From Oligoflexia bacterium (GTDB lineage: Bacteria; Bdellovibrionota; Bdellovibrionia; JABDDW01): a stretch of 64,000 nt of DNA. The position numbers and the translations under genes were made by a program. This document shows positions 19,649 through 28,830 of the stretch, in pieces. Under the pieces are notes generated by a model. The model did no database searches. It saw only the letters and a program-made list of their open reading frames with translations, and had not been told where the DNA came from. The stretch is taken from positions 248,001 through 312,000 of the forward strand of contig JADJXN010000001.1 in the NCBI GenBank assembly GCA_016715815.1, in the 5' to 3' direction. How positions within the stretch are numbered: the stretch's first letter is position 1; the number at the start of each line of letters is the position of its first letter.

Positions 19649-20035
19649 ATGCCAACAATTAACCAATTGATACGCCGTGAAAGGCAGATTCAAAAACGAA
19701 AAACAGCGTCTCCGGCGCTGCAGTGTTCACCTCAGAAAAGGGGTGTGTGTGTGAGGGTTTATACAACTACCCCCAAAAAGCCAAACTCAGCACTAAGAAA
19801 AGTTGCCAGAGTTAGGTTATCAAACGGGTATGAGGTTACATCTTACATTCCAGGTGTTGGGCATAATCTACAAGAGCACAGCGTTGTACTTATTCGTGGT
19901 GGCCGTGTTAAGGATTTACCAGGTGTAAGATATCACATTGTGCGTGGAACTCTTGATACACAAGGTGTATCAGATAGAAAAAATGCACGTTCTAAATATG
20001 GTACAAAAAGGCCTAAGGCTCAAGCGGCTACATAA
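19649..20035 (+). CDS. rpsL: Ribosomal protein S12
   Basis: Decoding-centre protein of the small subunit. 128 residues with the conserved TTPKKPNSALRKVARV and RGGRVKDLPGVRYHIVRG stretches. Lysines at the positions usually changed in streptomycin resistance are wild type. First gene of the str operon and directly behind its own strong promoter. Confidence 0.98.
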   Translation: MPTINQLIRRERQIQKRKTASPALQCSPQKRGVCVRVYTTTPKKPNSALRKVARVRLSNGYEVTSYIPGVGHNLQEHSVVLIRGGRVKDLPGVRYHIVRGTLDTQGVSDRKNARSKYGTKRPKAQAAT

Positions 20036-20049
20036 GGGAGTAATAAGAA

Positions 20050-20526
20050 ATGCCTCGTAAAAAAAATGTCGTAGTAAAAAGAGAAATTCTTCCCGATCCA
20101 GTTAATAGAGATATTGTTATTTCTAAATTTGTAAACACACTCATGGAAGATGGAAAAAAATCTGTAGCTGAGGGAATCATATACGGATGTCTTGATGAGC
20201 TTAAAAAGAAAATGCCATCAGAAGACCCAATGGTAGTTTTGAAAAAAGCACTAGAAAATTGTAAACCCATGGTTGAGGTCAAAAGCCGTCGTGTGGGTGG
20301 AGCAACATACCAAGTTCCAGTGGAAGTAAGACCAAGTAGAAGACAGGCATTAGCGATTCGTTGGCTTGTTACCTTTGCCCGTGAGCGCACTGAAAAAACC
20401 ATGAAAGACCGTCTAGCAGTAGAAGTTGTAGAGGCTTTTAACAATCGTGGTGCTACCATTAAAAAGCGTGAAGATGTTCATAAAATGGCTGAGGCTAACA
20501 AAGCATTTGCGCATTACAGGTGGTAA
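20050..20526 (+). CDS. rpsG: Ribosomal protein S7
   Basis: Primary 16S rRNA-binding protein that nucleates the 30S head. 158 residues, with MEDGKKSVAEGIIYG and ALAIRWLVTFARERTEKTM. In E. coli it represses the str mRNA. The ATG follows AAGGGAGTAATAAGA. fusA begins seven bases after its stop. Confidence 0.97.
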   Translation: MPRKKNVVVKREILPDPVNRDIVISKFVNTLMEDGKKSVAEGIIYGCLDELKKKMPSEDPMVVLKKALENCKPMVEVKSRRVGGATYQVPVEVRPSRRQALAIRWLVTFARERTEKTMKDRLAVEVVEAFNNRGATIKKREDVHKMAEANKAFAHYRW

Positions 20527-20532
20527 TGCAAT

Positions 20533-22638
20533 ATGGCCAGCGCCAATATTGAAGTTCCTCAAAAAACTGAGGATCTTGTTAGTACGAGAAATATTGGTAT
20601 CATGGCACATATTGATGCCGGAAAAACCACAACCACTGAGAGAATTCTTTATTACACAGGTGTAAATTATAAAATTGGAGAAGTTCATGATGGCGCAGCC
20701 ACAATGGACTGGATGCCTCAGGAGCAAGAGCGAGGAATTACAATTACCTCTGCAGCTACAACCTGTGCTTGGAAAAGCCATCGTATTAATATCATCGATA
20801 CTCCGGGTCACGTAGATTTTACTATTGAGGTTGAAAGATCTCTTAGAGTGCTTGACGGAGCCGTTTGTGTTTTTGATGCGGTCAATGGAGTTGAGCCACA
20901 ATCAGAAACTGTTTGGCGGCAAGCTGACAAATATAAAGTTCCACGAATTGCATTTATAAATAAAATGGATCGAGTCGGTTCTGATTTTGCCATGAGTTGG
21001 AACTCTATTAGAGAGCGACTAAGTGCCAATCCCATTCCTATTCAAATCCCCCTTGGAAGCGAAGATCAATTTTCTGGAATTATTGATCTTATTGAAATGA
21101 AGTCTGCGACTTGGAGAGAAGATGATTTAGGGGCAAAATTTGTAGTATCAGAAATTCCTGAGCAGTACCGAGATGAAGCTCAGAAAATGAGAGATTTTCT
21201 AATCGAAAAGGTAGCTGAACTTGATGATGAATTAATGGAAAAATATTTAGAGGGAAAGCCTTTTACGAGCACTGAAATTAAAAAAGCTTTGAGAAAGGGA
21301 TGTATAAATTTAAAAGGTGTGCCTGTTATTTGCGGTGCGGCCTTTAAAAATAAAGGGGTTCAGCAACTTTTGGATGCAGTAGTGGATTATTTGCCAAGCC
21401 CACTTGATATACCCGATGTTGTTGGTTTTGATGTTGATAATAAATCAAAAAACTTAACTAGAAAAACTGACTTTAATGCTCCTTTTAGTGCTCTTGCTTT
21501 TAAAATTGTGACAGATCCTTTTGTGGGTGTCCTAACGTATTTAAGAGTTTATTCAGGAGTCTTAAATGCCGGAAGTTACGTGCATAATTCAAGTAAAGAT
21601 AAGAACGAGCGAGTTGGGCGTTTACTTCGAATGCATGCCAATCAAAGAGAGGATATTAAAGAAATTAAAGCTGGAGATATTGCCGCTGCAGTAGGCCTTA
21701 AGCACACAATTACGGGGGATACTTTATGTGATAAGGATCACCCTATACTTTTAGAGTCCATTCAATTTCCACAGCCAGTAATAAGTGTAGCAATTGAGGC
21801 TAAAACAACCGCTGATCAAGAAAAAATGGCGCTAAGCCTCCAAAAACTGGCAACGGAGGACCCCTCATTTAGGGTTAAAGTTGATGAAGAGACAGGGCAA
21901 ACCCTAATTTCTGGCATGGGTGAGCTTCATCTTGAAATTATTGTAGATAGAATGCTTCGAGAGTTCAAAGTTCAAGCAAATGTAGGTAAGCCCCAGGTCG
22001 CATATAGGGAAACTATTACAAAAAAAGTGAAATCTGAAGGAAAGTTCATCAGACAATCTGGCGGTAAGGGGCAATATGGGCACTGTGTTTTGGAAGTTGA
22101 ACCCAATGCTTCGGGAAAAGGTTACCAATTTACTAACCAAATTAGTGGTGGGGCGATACCCAAGGAATACATCCCGGCTATAGATAAAGGAATAAAAGAG
22201 GCTTGTGAGAACGGAGTGCTTGCAGGATACCCCGTAGTTGATGTAAAAGTAACCCTCACTGACGGAAGTTATCACGAAGTTGACTCTTCTGAGATGGCCT
22301 TCAAAATAGCTGGTTCCATGGGATTTAAAGATGGATGCAAGCAAGCATCCCCTGTTTTATTGGAACCAATTATGAAATTAGAAGTGCTCACACCAGAAGA
22401 ATTTATGGGCAACGTAATTGGTGATTTAAATTCTCGTCGTGGAAAGATTTTAAATATGACTGCAAGAGGAACAACGCAGGTAATAGCTGCAGAAGCTCCT
22501 CTTGCACAAATGTTTGGGTACGCGACAGATTTACGTTCGATGTCGCAAGGGCGTGCAAGCTATTCGATGGAGTTTCATCGATACGCGCATGTACCAAAAA
22601 ATGTTGAAGAAGAAATTTTAGCTAGAGCAAAAAGTTAA
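20533..22638 (+). CDS. fusA: Elongation factor G
   Basis: Translocation GTPase, 701 residues, intact. G1 AHIDAGKTTTTERIL, G2 QERGITITSAATT, G3 DTPGHVDFT and G4 NKMDR are clear. Domain IV holds QSGGKGQYGHCVLEVEP, and the C-terminus contains EFMGNVIGDLNSRRGKI. This is a standard translocase EF-G; no sign of a resistance-type paralogue. Fifteen bases separate it from tuf copy 2. Confidence 0.97.
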   Translation: MASANIEVPQKTEDLVSTRNIGIMAHIDAGKTTTTERILYYTGVNYKIGEVHDGAATMDWMPQEQERGITITSAATTCAWKSHRINIIDTPGHVDFTIEVERSLRVLDGAVCVFDAVNGVEPQSETVWRQADKYKVPRIAFINKMDRVGSDFAMSWNSIRERLSANPIPIQIPLGSEDQFSGIIDLIEMKSATWREDDLGAKFVVSEIPEQYRDEAQKMRDFLIEKVAELDDELMEKYLEGKPFTSTEIKKALRKGCINLKGVPVICGAAFKNKGVQQLLDAVVDYLPSPLDIPDVVGFDVDNKSKNLTRKTDFNAPFSALAFKIVTDPFVGVLTYLRVYSGVLNAGSYVHNSSKDKNERVGRLLRMHANQREDIKEIKAGDIAAAVGLKHTITGDTLCDKDHPILLESIQFPQPVISVAIEAKTTADQEKMALSLQKLATEDPSFRVKVDEETGQTLISGMGELHLEIIVDRMLREFKVQANVGKPQVAYRETITKKVKSEGKFIRQSGGKGQYGHCVLEVEPNASGKGYQFTNQISGGAIPKEYIPAIDKGIKEACENGVLAGYPVVDVKVTLTDGSYHEVDSSEMAFKIAGSMGFKDGCKQASPVLLEPIMKLEVLTPEEFMGNVIGDLNSRRGKILNMTARGTTQVIAAEAPLAQMFGYATDLRSMSQGRASYSMEFHRYAHVPKNVEEEILARAKS

Positions 22639-23847
22639 AAGGAGAGAGAGAAAATGTCTAAAGAGAAATTTGAGCGAAAAAAGCCACATTGTAACATTGG
22701 AACAATCGGACACGTAGACCACGGAAAGACAACGTTGACAGCAGCGATCACAAAGGTGTTAGCGGAAAAAGGTGGAGCTCAGTTTTTAGCGTACGACCAA
22801 ATTGATAAGGCGCCTGAGGAGAGAGAGCGTGGTATTACAATATCAACAGCACACGTAGAGTACGAGACAGCAAATAGACATTACGCCCATGTGGATTGTC
22901 CAGGACACGCTGACTATGTAAAGAACATGATTACCGGTGCAGCGCAGATGGACGGAGCAATATTAGTTGTGAGTGCAGCAGATGGTCCAATGCCTCAAAC
23001 AAGAGAGCATATTTTGTTGGCAAGACAAGTTGGAGTGCCAGCGCTTGTAGTATTTATGAATAAAGCGGACATGGTAGATGATAAAGAATTAATGGACTTA
23101 GTAGAGTTAGAGGTAAGGGAGTTACTATCTAAGTATGAATTTCCTGGAGATAAGATACCAATCGTAAAAAGGTTCAGCGTTAAAGGCCCTTGAAGGAGAC
23201 AAAGGGGATTTAGGAGCTGGAGCGATAATGAAGTTAATGGAAGCAGTAGATACATATATACCTCAACCTGTAAGACAAAAAGATAAGCCATTTTTAATGC
23301 CTGTAGAGGATGTGTTTTCAATATCTGGCCGTGGAACAGTAGTAACAGGGCGAGTTGAGAGAGGCGTTATAAAGGTAAACGAAGAGGTAGAGATAGTAGG
23401 AATAAGACCTACGACAAAGACAGTAGTGACCGGAGTTGAGATGTTTAGAAAGCTTCTTGATCAAGGAGAAGCAGGAGATAACATTGGGGCACTGTTAAGA
23501 GGAACAAAGAAGGAAGAAGTGGAGCGTGGGCAGGTGTTATGTGCCCCAGGAAGTATTAAGCCACATAAGAAGTTTAAGGCGGAAGCGTACATACTTACAA
23601 AAGAGGAAGGTGGACGTCACACTCCGTTTTTTAACGGATATCGTCCGCAGTTTTACTTTAGAACGACAGATGTTACCGGAGTTGTGACCTTAAAAGAGGG
23701 AACAGAGATGGTAATGCCGGGAGATAGGGTATCAGTGTCAGTGGAATTGATAACCCCAGTAGCGATGGAGAAGGAATTAAGATTTGCGATAAGAGAGGGT
23801 GGCAAGACCGTAGGAGCTGGTGTTGTTGCTGAAATTAGTGAGTAAAA
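22637..23847 (+). repeat. tuf duplication, copy 2
   Basis: Partner of 6624-7833. Flanking DNA differs on both sides (fusA upstream, rpsJ downstream), so the repeat covers only the gene and its ribosome-binding site. That is what is expected when gene conversion keeps two tuf genes alike. Confidence 0.95.
22654..23845 (+). CDS. tuf: Elongation factor Tu, copy 2 (one frameshift in this sequence)
   Basis: Second EF-Tu gene in its str-operon position. All GTPase motifs of copy 1 are present, here with the intact DYVKNMITG segment. The frame breaks at 23166-23170, where an A-run has five A instead of the four in copy 1, turning IVKGSALKAL into IVKRFSVKGP and a stop. Reading resumes in the other frame to a normal C-terminus. 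Corrected length about 396 residues. The homopolymer setting and the fact that the two copies break at different places point to sequencing or assembly error. Confidence 0.92.
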
Positions 23848-23862
23848 GAAGGTAATAATAAA

Positions 23863-24180
23863 ATGCAAAGTCAAAAAATTAGAATTAGATTAAGAGCTTT
23901 TGATTACAAACTCCTTGACCAATCAACAAAAGAGATTGTTGAAACTGCAAAAAGAACAGGGGCTAGAATTGCTGGTCCTATTCCATTGCCAACAATGATT
24001 AACAGATACACTGTTTTGAGATCCCCCCATGTTGATAAAAAATCAAGAGAGCAGTTTGAAATTAGAACACATAAGAGATTATTAGATATTTTGGAGCCAA
24101 CTCAGCAAACAGTAGATCAATTAATGAAATTAGATCTATCTGCTGGAGTTGATGTTGAAATTAAGCTTTCAGTAATGTAA
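23863..24180 (+). CDS. rpsJ: Ribosomal protein S10
   Basis: First protein of the S10 operon and also the NusE antitermination factor. 105 residues with IRIRLRAFDYKLLDQS and the GPIPLPT loop. ATG preceded by AAGAAGGTAATAATAAA. It follows tuf directly, so the str and S10 operons are probably continuous. Confidence 0.97.
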   Translation: MQSQKIRIRLRAFDYKLLDQSTKEIVETAKRTGARIAGPIPLPTMINRYTVLRSPHVDKKSREQFEIRTHKRLLDILEPTQQTVDQLMKLDLSAGVDVEIKLSVM

Positions 24181-24193
24181 GGTGCATAGTTTT

Positions 24194-24847
24194 ATGAGCG
24201 AACAAAACACAAATACACAAGAAACTAAGTTAGAAGGTCTTTATGCATTTAAAGTGGGTATGACCCAGTTTATTGACGATAAAGGTGAAATGCATCCATG
24301 CACAGTTTTAAAATATGAACCACTTGTGGTTTCTCAAGTTAAAACAATGGATAAAGATGGTTATTCTGCTGTTCAAGTAGCAGCAAAGCCTAAGAGAAAA
24401 TCTAGAGCAAAGAAGGTTCAAACTGGCCATTTTAAAAAGGCAAACCTTCAAACCGGTGCTTATTTTGTTAATGAGATTAAGTCAAAGGCAGATGGTCTAC
24501 AATTAGGAGCTACAGTATCAATTAACAGTCTATCTAAAGGTGACATGGTAAAGGCTACTGCGGTATCAAAAGGAAAAGGCTTTGCTGGAGCTGTTAAGAG
24601 ATGGAATTCCGGCGGAGGCCCTGGCTCTCACGGCTCTACCTTTCATAGACAACCCGGCTCCTCTGGTAACAGAACTTGGCCAGGAAGAATTATGAAGGGA
24701 AAGCATTTTCCAGGTCATCTTGGTGATGAAAAAGTAACAGTAAGAAACATAAAAGTATTAGATGTAATAGGTGAAGATAATTTGGTGATTCTACGAGGCT
24801 GCGTTCCTGGTGGAAAAAATGCCCTTGTAAGACTACTAAAACAATAA
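24194..24847 (+). CDS. rplC: Ribosomal protein L3
   Basis: Early-assembly 23S rRNA-binding protein near the peptidyl-transferase centre. About 217 residues from the ATG at 24194; a GTG at 24182 is less likely because it would overlap the AAGGTG site. A short polar extension precedes the conserved GLYAFKVGMTQ. The central loop has GGGPGSHGSTFHRQPGSSG and the C-terminus GGKNALVRL. Confidence 0.94.
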   Translation: MSEQNTNTQETKLEGLYAFKVGMTQFIDDKGEMHPCTVLKYEPLVVSQVKTMDKDGYSAVQVAAKPKRKSRAKKVQTGHFKKANLQTGAYFVNEIKSKADGLQLGATVSINSLSKGDMVKATAVSKGKGFAGAVKRWNSGGGPGSHGSTFHRQPGSSGNRTWPGRIMKGKHFPGHLGDEKVTVRNIKVLDVIGEDNLVILRGCVPGGKNALVRLLKQ

Positions 24848-24858
24848 TGTGGTGAAAT

Positions 24859-25491
24859 ATGTTGAGTGTACCAGTTGTAAATTTTGAAAATAAAAAAATA
24901 TCAAATATAGAAGTTCCAAAAGAGCTTTTTAACCATGAGCTACGCCCTGATCTTTTACAAACTGTTGTAAGATGGCAATTGGCATGCAGAAGAGCAGGTA
25001 CAGTGGCAACCAAAACAAAAGGTCTTGTAAGAGGCGGTGGTAAGAAGCCATTTAAACAAAAAGGAACAGGAAATGCTCGTCAAGGATCTTCAAGATCAAT
25101 CTTAATGCCAGGTGGTGGAACAGCATTTGGTCCACAGCCAAGAGATTACAGCTATACACTTCAAAAGAAGGTAAAAAAGGCGGGATTAAGAGTGGCATTG
25201 AGTCTTTTATTTTCCCAAAATAAAGTTTGGGTTTTAGATAAAATTGACTCAGATGGAAAAACAAAAAAATTGAGTGAAAAATTAAAAGCGCTTGGTGTTA
25301 CAAGTGCTGTTATTGTTGATGATTCCTCTAACCAAAAGTTGAAATTAGCGGCTAGAAATTTATATGACTTTAAATTTGTTTCCACTCAAGGTTTAAATGT
25401 ATTTGATTTATTAAAATACGACGGCTGTGTTTTAACAAAAAATGCATTAATGCAAATTACAGAAAAATTAGGTGAGCACAATGTCCAGTAA
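24859..25491 (+). CDS. rplD: Ribosomal protein L4
   Basis: Large-subunit protein lining the exit tunnel; in E. coli it also represses the S10 operon. 210 residues with the tunnel-loop signature KPFKQKGTGNARQGSSRS. Its last codons overlap the start of rplW by 11 bases. No S10-type leader hairpin was recognised upstream of rpsJ. Confidence 0.95.
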   Translation: MLSVPVVNFENKKISNIEVPKELFNHELRPDLLQTVVRWQLACRRAGTVATKTKGLVRGGGKKPFKQKGTGNARQGSSRSILMPGGGTAFGPQPRDYSYTLQKKVKKAGLRVALSLLFSQNKVWVLDKIDSDGKTKKLSEKLKALGVTSAVIVDDSSNQKLKLAARNLYDFKFVSTQGLNVFDLLKYDGCVLTKNALMQITEKLGEHNVQ

Positions 25492-25771
25492 TTATACAGA
25501 AATTATTAGAAGACCTCTTGTAACTGAAAAAGGCAGCCAGCATTTAAAAGATAATGTTTATAGCTTTGAAGTTTTATCTGAAGCATCAAAGGGACAGATT
25601 ACAAAAGCTATTGAGGAAGTTTTTAAGGTTAAAGTTGATACAGTTAGAACAATTAATTCTAGAAAAAGAGCAAAAAGAGTCGGTCGCTTTTTAGGAAGCG
25701 TAACACATTATAAAAAAGCACTTGTGAAGCTAAAAGAAGGCCACAAGATTAAAATATTTGAGGGAGTATAA
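25481..25771 (+). CDS. rplW: Ribosomal protein L23
   Basis: Exit-tunnel protein that docks trigger factor and SRP. About 96 residues from the ATG at 25481, which follows AGGTGAGCACA; the GTG nine bases earlier is part of that ribosome-binding site. The opening IIRRPLVTEKG is typical. Overlaps the rplD end. Confidence 0.94.
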   Translation: MSSNYTEIIRRPLVTEKGSQHLKDNVYSFEVLSEASKGQITKAIEEVFKVKVDTVRTINSRKRAKRVGRFLGSVTHYKKALVKLKEGHKIKIFEGV

Positions 25772-25773
25772 AA

Positions 25774-26592
25774 ATGGGTATTAAAACATATAGACCCACT
25801 TCTGCATCAAGAAGGTACATTACAAATTCTGATTTTCAGGAAATTACAAAAGATACTCCTGAAAAATCTCTTTTAGCGCCACTTAGAAGAACAGGTGCGA
25901 GAAATAATTTTGGTCAAATTACTACCAGACACCATGGTGGTGGACATAAAAGGCAATATCGACTTGTTGATTTTATAAGATTAAAAAGAGAAGTACCTGC
26001 AAAAGTAATAGCTATTGAATATGATCCAAACAGAACAGCTCGAATTGCTTTGATTTGTTACAAAGATGGACAAAAAGCTTATATTATTGCGCCAGCTGGA
26101 TTGGAAATTGGTCAGGAAATTATAGCAAGTCCCAAGGCAGATATTAAACCCGGGAATGCTTTACCACTTAATGCCATTCCAATGGGTACAACAATTTATA
26201 ATATTGAAATTAGACCGGGAAAGGGTGGTCAACTAGTAAGAAGTGCTGGCGCGATGGCTCAACTTGTTTCAAAAGAAGGTGAGTATTGCCAAGTTAAGCT
26301 TCCTAGTGGCGAGACAAGATATGTATTGGCTAATTGCTACGCTACTATTGGCCAAGTCGGAAATTTAGAACATGAGAATATAACAATTGGTAAAGCTGGT
26401 AGACAAAGATGGTTGGGAATTAGACCAACTGTTCGTGGAACTGCTATGAACCCTGTTGATCACCCAATGGGTGGTGGAGAGGGCCGTGGAAAGGGTAATC
26501 ACCCCATGACTCCATGGGCAGTTGCGTGTAAGGGATTTAAAACAAGAAATAATAAACGCACAAACAGATATATTGTAAAGAGAAGAAAATAG
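25774..26592 (+). CDS. rplB: Ribosomal protein L2
   Basis: Conserved 23S rRNA-binding protein needed for subunit joining and peptidyl transfer. 272 residues. The C-terminal signature VDHPMGGGEGRGKGNHPMTP, with the essential His, is intact. Starts two bases after rplW. Confidence 0.97.
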   Translation: MGIKTYRPTSASRRYITNSDFQEITKDTPEKSLLAPLRRTGARNNFGQITTRHHGGGHKRQYRLVDFIRLKREVPAKVIAIEYDPNRTARIALICYKDGQKAYIIAPAGLEIGQEIIASPKADIKPGNALPLNAIPMGTTIYNIEIRPGKGGQLVRSAGAMAQLVSKEGEYCQVKLPSGETRYVLANCYATIGQVGNLEHENITIGKAGRQRWLGIRPTVRGTAMNPVDHPMGGGEGRGKGNHPMTPWAVACKGFKTRNNKRTNRYIVKRRK

Positions 26593-26602
26593 GAGCACAA
26601 AA

Positions 26603-26911
26603 GTGGCGCGTTCAATTAAAAAAGGACCTTTTATAGATCAACATTTGCTTTCAAAAATTACCAAGGCAAAAGACTCTAATGACCGCAAGGTTATTAAAAC
26701 CTGGTCAAGACGTTCTACTATATTGCCAGAGGCAGTAGGGTTAACCTTTGCAGTTCATAATGGGAAAAAATTTGTTCCAGTTTATGTTACTGAAAATATG
26801 ATTGGGCATAAGTTTGGTGAATTTGCTCCTACAAGACAATTTTATGGTCACACATCTGCTGAGAAAAAAGCAAAAGAAGCAACAGCTGCTGCTGGCGAAG
26901 GAGCGAAGTAA
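26603..26911 (+). CDS. rpsS: Ribosomal protein S19
   Basis: Head protein of the 30S subunit, paired with S13. GTG start behind AGGAGCACAAAA. 102 residues, somewhat longer than the usual 92-93 because of an Ala/Lys-rich tail after YGHTSAEKKA. Core motif SRRSTILPEAVGLTFAVHNG. Confidence 0.96.
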   Translation: MARSIKKGPFIDQHLLSKITKAKDSNDRKVIKTWSRRSTILPEAVGLTFAVHNGKKFVPVYVTENMIGHKFGEFAPTRQFYGHTSAEKKAKEATAAAGEGAK

Positions 26912-27243
26912 TGGAAGTTAAAGCAAAACTAAGATTTGCACGCATGGCACCTAGAAAATTAAGACTAGTTGCAGATTTGGTGCGAGGAAAAAATGTGAAT
27001 GATGCTATGAAGGCTCTTGCGTTTTTGAATAAAAATGCAGCACCTGTTGTAAAGAAGTTAATTAAATCAGCAGTAGCAAATGCAGAACAAAAAAAGACAG
27101 TGGATGTTGATAATCTATTTGTAAAACACATTACTGTTGACCAAGGACCGACTATGAAGCGCTTTATGCCGCGGGCGCAAGGAAGAGCTTCTGAAATTAG
27201 AAAAAAAACAAGCCATATTAATGTAACATTGGCAGAAAAGTAA
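26911..27243 (+). CDS. rplV: Ribosomal protein L22
   Basis: Exit-tunnel protein contacting all 23S domains. 110 residues with ARMAPRKLRLVADLVRGK at the start and the tunnel hairpin RFMPRAQGRASEI near the end, wild type at positions linked to macrolide resistance. The ATG overlaps the rpsS stop by one base (TAATG). Confidence 0.96.
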   Translation: MEVKAKLRFARMAPRKLRLVADLVRGKNVNDAMKALAFLNKNAAPVVKKLIKSAVANAEQKKTVDVDNLFVKHITVDQGPTMKRFMPRAQGRASEIRKKTSHINVTLAEK

Positions 27244-27259
27244 AAGGGAGAGGATCACT

Positions 27260-27928
27260 GTGGGACAAAAGGTTAACCCTGTAGGATTTAGAATTGGAGT
27301 AAATAGAACTTGGGATTCTCGCTGGTATGCGAAGAAAAAAGATTATTCCTCATTTTTGCACGAAGACATTAAACTTCGTGATTTTTTAAAGAAAAAATTA
27401 AATCACGCAGGAGTGAGTAAAATTGAAATTGAAAGAGCTGCAGGAAAAGTAAAAATTAATATTTTTACTGCTCGTCCCGGAGTTGTTATTGGAAAAAAGG
27501 GAACAGGAATTGATAGTTTAAAAGCAGAAGTTCAAAAATTAACAAAGAGTGAAGTGTTTTTAAATATTCAAGAAGTTAGAAAAGCTGAGATGGATGCAAC
27601 CCTTATTGCTGAGAGCATTGCTATGCAACTTGAGAAGAGAATCTCTTTTAGAAGAGCAATGAAAAAAGCTATTCAGAGCGGAATTAGATTGGGAGTTAAG
27701 GGAATTAAAGTGGCTGTTTCAGGAAGACTCGACGGTGCTGATATAGCAAGGCGTGAGTGGTATTGTGAAAAGAGTGTTCCTCTTCACACTTTAAGAGCAG
27801 ACATTGACTATGGAACTGCAGAAGCACTTACTACTTATGGACTTATAGGTGTGAAGGCATGGGTTTATAAGGGAGATATTTTAAATAGTAGAGAAATTAT
27901 GATGGAGGCACAACGTGCTAAGTCCTAA
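27260..27928 (+). CDS. rpsC: Ribosomal protein S3
   Basis: mRNA-entry protein of the 30S head with a type II KH domain (RPGVVIGKKGTGIDSL). 222 residues, GTG start preceded by AAAGGGAGAGGATCACT. C-terminal domain ends in GVKAWVYKGDI. Overlaps rplP by 14 bases. Confidence 0.97.
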   Translation: MGQKVNPVGFRIGVNRTWDSRWYAKKKDYSSFLHEDIKLRDFLKKKLNHAGVSKIEIERAAGKVKINIFTARPGVVIGKKGTGIDSLKAEVQKLTKSEVFLNIQEVRKAEMDATLIAESIAMQLEKRISFRRAMKKAIQSGIRLGVKGIKVAVSGRLDGADIARREWYCEKSVPLHTLRADIDYGTAEALTTYGLIGVKAWVYKGDILNSREIMMEAQRAKS

Positions 27929-28322
27929 AAAAGTAAAATATAGAAAAAGACATAAAGGACGCTTAAGAGGAAAAGCCGCTCGGGGTAATGATTTATCCTA
28001 CGGTGACTTTGCTCTTCAGGCAATGCAGCCAGGCTGGATTACAGCAAGACAGATTGAAGCAGCACGTATTGCTGTTTCACGTTTTATTAAGCGTGGTGGA
28101 AAGATCTGGATCAGAATATTTCCAGATAAATCAATTACTAAAAAGCCAGCCGAAACACGTATGGGTAGTGGAAAAGGAAACGTAGAGGAATGGGTGGCGG
28201 TAGTGCACCCAGGCAGAGTGCTTTATGAGATGGAAGGTGTAACAAAAGAAGTTGCTGATGAGGCCCTAAGACTTGCATCCCATAAGCTTCCAATCAGAAC
28301 AAGAATTATTTCAAGACACTGA
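27915..28322 (+). CDS. rplP: Ribosomal protein L16
   Basis: Large-subunit protein near the A site. 135 residues with the usual start MLSPKKVKYRKRHKGR and RMGSGKGNVEEWVAVV. The GTG at 27915 follows GGAGGCACAAC inside the rpsC end; overlap of these two genes is common in the S10 operon. Confidence 0.96.
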   Translation: MLSPKKVKYRKRHKGRLRGKAARGNDLSYGDFALQAMQPGWITARQIEAARIAVSRFIKRGGKIWIRIFPDKSITKKPAETRMGSGKGNVEEWVAVVHPGRVLYEMEGVTKEVADEALRLASHKLPIRTRIISRH

Positions 28323-28332
28323 GGAAGAAGGA

Positions 28333-28521
28333 ATGAATAAAAAGGAACTTAAAGGTTTAAATAACAAAGAAATGCTTAAGAAAGCAGCTGATCTAAAAGA
28401 GGAATTATTTAACTTAAGGTTGCAAAATCTTTCTGGTTCTCTTGAAGATACAAGCAAAATTAAATCAACAAAAAAGATGATCGCAAGATTAATGACTTTG
28501 GCAAAGGCTAAAGCAAACTAG
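28333..28521 (+). CDS. rpmC: Ribosomal protein L29
   Basis: Small helical exit-tunnel protein. About 62 residues from the ATG at 28333 behind AAGAAGGA. It has the expected LKGLNNKEMLKKAADLKEEL start and the LFNLRLQ segment. Longer upstream reading in the same frame is the overlap with rplP and has no ribosome-binding site. Confidence 0.93.
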   Translation: MNKKELKGLNNKEMLKKAADLKEELFNLRLQNLSGSLEDTSKIKSTKKMIARLMTLAKAKAN

Positions 28522-28538
28522 GTTGTAAAGAAGGATTT

Positions 28539-28823
28539 ATGGTAGAGCAAAAAAATATTCAAAGAAGCATTAGAAGAGAAAAAGTAGGTATTGTTGTAAG
28601 TGATAAAATGCACAAAACAATAACAGTAGCTGTTGCACGTAAGGCAATGCATTCAAAATACAAGAAATTTATTAACAAAACCAGCAAGTTTAAAGCTCAT
28701 GACGAAAAGGAACAGGCTGGTATGGGAGATAAAGTTCTTATTTATGAAACAGCTCCCATAAGTAAAACAAAACGTTGGAAATTAGCAAAAATATTAGAAG
28801 TAGCTGATAGATCATTGGAGTAA
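28539..28823 (+). CDS. rpsQ: Ribosomal protein S17
   Basis: OB-fold protein of the 30S body. 94 residues with REKVGIVVSDKMHKTITV and AHDEKEQAGMGDKVLI. A slightly extended polar N-terminus precedes the fold. Start follows AGAAGGATTT. Confidence 0.95.
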   Translation: MVEQKNIQRSIRREKVGIVVSDKMHKTITVAVARKAMHSKYKKFINKTSKFKAHDEKEQAGMGDKVLIYETAPISKTKRWKLAKILEVADRSLE

Positions 28824-28830
28824 TAAATTT

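Noticed and set aside
20028..20901. Minus-strand frames opposite rpsG and fusA
   Set aside because: Antisense to highly conserved genes, with no family resemblance and no upstream signals.
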